From: JAMXLO01 sp963719805
GTDB taxonomy: Bacteria > Pseudomonadota > Alphaproteobacteria > Acetobacterales > Acetobacteraceae
Length of the DNA stretch: 64,000 nucleotides
NCBI GenBank assembly: GCA_963719805.1
Contig: CAVRDF010000003.1
Location: 124,001-188,000 of the forward strand
Direction: 5' to 3'
Part shown: in pieces, positions 62,216-64,000 of the stretch
How positions within the stretch are numbered: position 1 is the first letter of the stretch
Layout of the letters: every line of letters starts with the position of its first letter
Notes under the pieces: model-generated
The model's database searches: none
The model's input: the letters and a program-made list of their open reading frames with translations, nothing else
Told to the model about the DNA's origin: nothing
Translations under genes and position numbers: made by a program

Positions 62216-63484
62216 ATGAAGGCCTCAAATCCGCAGATTCGAGCCCTCACAAAGCAGGTTGCTCTTTTCATTCCGCCCGTGCGGCACCTTTACGGTCACC
62301 TGCAAGGGGTTCGCCACGACTTGACCACCGCATGGGCTGCCCTCGACAGCCTGTCGCACGAAAAGGCAAAGATGGCCGAGAACTTGACCACTGCATGGGC
62401 AGCCCTCGACAGGCTGTCACAGGAAAAGGAAAAGCTTGCGGAAGACCTGACCGCGGCATGGTCAGGCCTTGGAAGGATTTCCGCTGAAATGAACGGCATG
62501 GCCGGTCAGCTGACCGAGGCGTGGGCCGCGCTCAAGACACTCTCGAGCGAGAAAGATGCCATGGCAATTGAATTGGCCGCGGCACAGGCCAAGCTGGCGG
62601 ATGCTGCCCGGATCGAGCAACAAACGCCGGGGCACAACGCCTCAGACGCCAGAGATGAGAAATTGCTCATGCTGAGACGCGCATGGCAAGCTACCAGCAA
62701 CACGTATGGGCGGTGGCTGGCCGGGGCAACTCCGGAACACCCCGAACTCGTTCTCGCCGAGAGCCTTGATAAACCCGCCCACCCGTTGCTTAACACCTGG
62801 GTAGATTTTCGAGGACTTCGGGAAGCTAGAGCACTTCCTTATCGGCCGACATTCGAGTTTCCGGGGCCATATCTGAACCAAAGCCACGCAGCGTTGGCAG
62901 ATGCACCGGTGGGTCGGATGGGCATCGAATCGCTGATCGACCTCGGGGTGGATGGGTTCCTTCTCCCGGAAGATGCGTTGAAGCTCTATGAAATGGCATT
63001 CTGCTCCAATGGCGATTTGCTGGAGATTGGAACTCACCAGGGACTGTCAACAAGCATACTTGCTCAGGCATTGCACGAAGCCGCCGGGAAGCCGACGTTG
63101 GAAACGATTGATATAGACGCCACGGCCCAGGCCAAGGCGCGCGAAACTCTGGCAACTCGCGCGGGCATAGAACGCATATCTTTTATACTGAAAGATGCAA
63201 CACATCGCGTCCAAGAGCTGGTGCAGGGCGGGCGGCAGTTCGGTTTTGTCTTCGTCGACCACTGGCATGGTTACCAGGCGACACATGATGTATCATCTCG
63301 CCTTGGATTTCTCCTTAGGACAGGTGGATTTGCTCTGTTCCATGATTTCGTTAACCCGTGGAATGCAGATCCTGACCACGTTTACGGTGTTTATCAGGCC
63401 GTAATGGATACTCTTTGCTCAGATGACCGCTTTCTGTTTTACGGTAACTTCGGGTGCTGTTCGCTTTGGCGGAAGGTGAGGTGA
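62216..63484 (+). CDS. Class I methyltransferase with N-terminal 21-residue coiled-coil repeats
   Basis: The 422-residue protein has a basic leader (residues 1-34), four exact 21-residue repeats (35-118, pattern DLTTAWAALDRLSQEKEKLA), then a linker. The C-terminal methyltransferase domain (about 255-422) shows a SAM site (GDLLEIGTHQGLSTSILA), LETIDIDATAQAKARETLAT and FGFVFVDHWHGY, resembling Methyltransf_24. No signal is seen. The start is ATG 62216. The neighbour at 63.6 kb has the same leader and repeats, so the two share a duplicated N-terminus. Glycan or antigen modification is a guess. Confidence 0.75.
   Translation: MKASNPQIRALTKQVALFIPPVRHLYGHLQGVRHDLTTAWAALDSLSHEKAKMAENLTTAWAALDRLSQEKEKLAEDLTAAWSGLGRISAEMNGMAGQLTEAWAALKTLSSEKDAMAIELAAAQAKLADAARIEQQTPGHNASDARDEKLLMLRRAWQATSNTYGRWLAGATPEHPELVLAESLDKPAHPLLNTWVDFRGLREARALPYRPTFEFPGPYLNQSHAALADAPVGRMGIESLIDLGVDGFLLPEDALKLYEMAFCSNGDLLEIGTHQGLSTSILAQALHEAAGKPTLETIDIDATAQAKARETLATRAGIERISFILKDATHRVQELVQGGRQFGFVFVDHWHGYQATHDVSSRLGFLLRTGGFALFHDFVNPWNADPDHVYGVYQAVMDTLCSDDRFLFYGNFGCCSLWRKVR
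62318..62569 (+). repeat. Four tandem 63-base repeats in the methyltransferase gene
   Basis: Four direct copies of a 63-base unit encode residues 35-118. Copies 1 and 2 are closest; copies 3 and 4 have diverged. Register is exact (21 codons each), giving three heptads per unit, as for a coiled coil. Confidence 0.85.
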
Positions 63485-63579
63485 GACCGTGCACCGCGGC
63501 ACAGAATTGCCGCAGGTGCTTGACGGGAGACTTGGAGTTTAGGCTCGGTTTTCGTAACCACCGGCCACAAGGGGACGCA

Positions 63580-64000
63580 ATGGACGGCTCATCTTCCTGG
63601 GTTCGTAATCTGACAAAGAAGGCTGCTCTGTCCATTCCGTCCGTGCGCCACCTCTACGATCACTCGCATGCGGCCGGCCATGAGTTGACCACGGCATGGG
63701 CAGCCCTCGAAAGGCTCTCCCGGGAAAAGGAAAAAATGGCCGAGGACCTGACCACGGCGTGGGCAGCCCTCGAAAGGCTATCCCAGGAAAAAGCGACAAT
63801 CGCCGATGAACTGGCGACAGCGGAGGCCAAACTGGCAGAGGCTGTTCAGCAGGTGGTGTCGGCACAGTATGCCGAACGGCAAGCCGTTTACCGGCGGCGT
63901 CAGATGCAAACGCAGGTCCGTGCGTTACGCGATGATCTGCAACAAGCCGACATGGAGCGTGCAGCGGGGGACGCCGCTGGGTGCCTTGCAGGGGACCTAG
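63580..64000 (+). CDS. Paralogue of the repeat-coiled-coil protein (runs off right edge)
   Basis: An open frame from ATG 63580 continues to the edge (140 codons). Its first 34 residues resemble those of the preceding methyltransferase (both have LTKxxALxIPxVRHLYxH). Two 21-residue repeats follow (35-76), then another Glu/Arg/Gln-rich helix (LRDDLQQADMERAA). The part that would show the enzymatic domain lies outside the window. It starts 96 bases after the methyltransferase stop, on the same strand. Confidence 0.75.
   Translation, partial: MDGSSSWVRNLTKKAALSIPSVRHLYDHSHAAGHELTTAWAALERLSREKEKMAEDLTTAWAALERLSQEKATIADELATAEAKLAEAVQQVVSAQYAERQAVYRRRQMQTQVRALRDDLQQADMERAAGDAAGCLAGDL
63682..63807 (+). 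repeat. Two tandem 63-base repeats in the partial gene
   Basis: Two copies of the 63-base unit (ELTTAWAALERLSREKEKMA and DLTTAWAALERLSQEKATIA) encode residues 35-76. They match the units in the previous gene in both DNA and protein, which suggests recent duplication or conversion between the genes. Confidence 0.85.

Noticed and set aside
62318..63807. A CRISPR-like array
   Set aside because: The 63-base units are contiguous, in codon register and coding; there are no spacers.

Overview
The window is GC-rich bacterial DNA with tightly packed genes and many 1- or 4-base start/stop overlaps. FlaF, FlbT, a DUF1217 protein, a MotE-type protein and a DUF6468-type protein beside standard flagellar genes point to an alphaproteobacterium, most likely Rhodospirillales and perhaps Acetobacteraceae. 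The family is an inference; no rRNA, tRNA or CRISPR array was seen.

Layout. 1-6.0 kb: the start of a possible lipoprotein, the remnant of a peptide-type solute-binding protein, a luciferase-like monooxygenase, a protein with a duplicated ATC-hydrolase-like domain, and a four-gene polar amino-acid ABC importer. 6-13.3 kb: a cyclase-TolB-TPR gene, a PAP2/haloperoxidase-like protein followed by a subtilisin-like protease, two very small exported peptides, a Crp/Fnr regulator, a RidA protein and a potassium-channel-like gene. 13.4-21.2 kb: an SDR epimerase, a GFA-family protein, a taurine-pyruvate-type aminotransferase, parE, a vapBC toxin-antitoxin pair with a visible operator, and an FAD monooxygenase.

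21.2-59.9 kb is a large flagellar island in several divergent units: FliJ-like and a duplicated ParB-like protein; rod-binding FlgJ, FlgN-like, flagellin, FlaF, FlbT and DUF1217; three exported proteins of unknown role; fliI; flgB-flgC-fliE-fliQ-flhA-fliR-flhB; fliL-fliM-DUF6468-motE; fliF-fliH-fliN-fliP-fliG-motB-flgE-flgK-flgL-flgI; an AraC pseudogene; a lytic transglycosylase; and motA-TPR protein-flgF-flgG-flgA-flgH-fliL-like. Together these cover the export gate, ATPase, C-ring, stator, rod, rings, hook, hook-filament junction and filament. flgD, fliK, fliD, fliO, fliA and chemotaxis genes were not found here. A short TGCGAAA sequence recurs in the intergenic region before most of these units and may be a shared regulatory element.

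59.9-64 kb holds a second TolB-TPR regulator, a small protein, a methyltransferase remnant, and two adjacent genes that share an N-terminal coiled coil built from exact 21-residue repeats; the second runs off the right edge.

Seven otherwise intact genes (cyclase, potassium channel, FAD monooxygenase, flgB, flgK, transglycosylase, flgF) each carry one frameshift that is repaired by removing one base from a short homopolymer. The uniform direction suggests sequence error, although recent decay is possible. By contrast, the binding-protein, AraC and methyltransferase remnants carry deletions or several stops and look like real pseudogenes.
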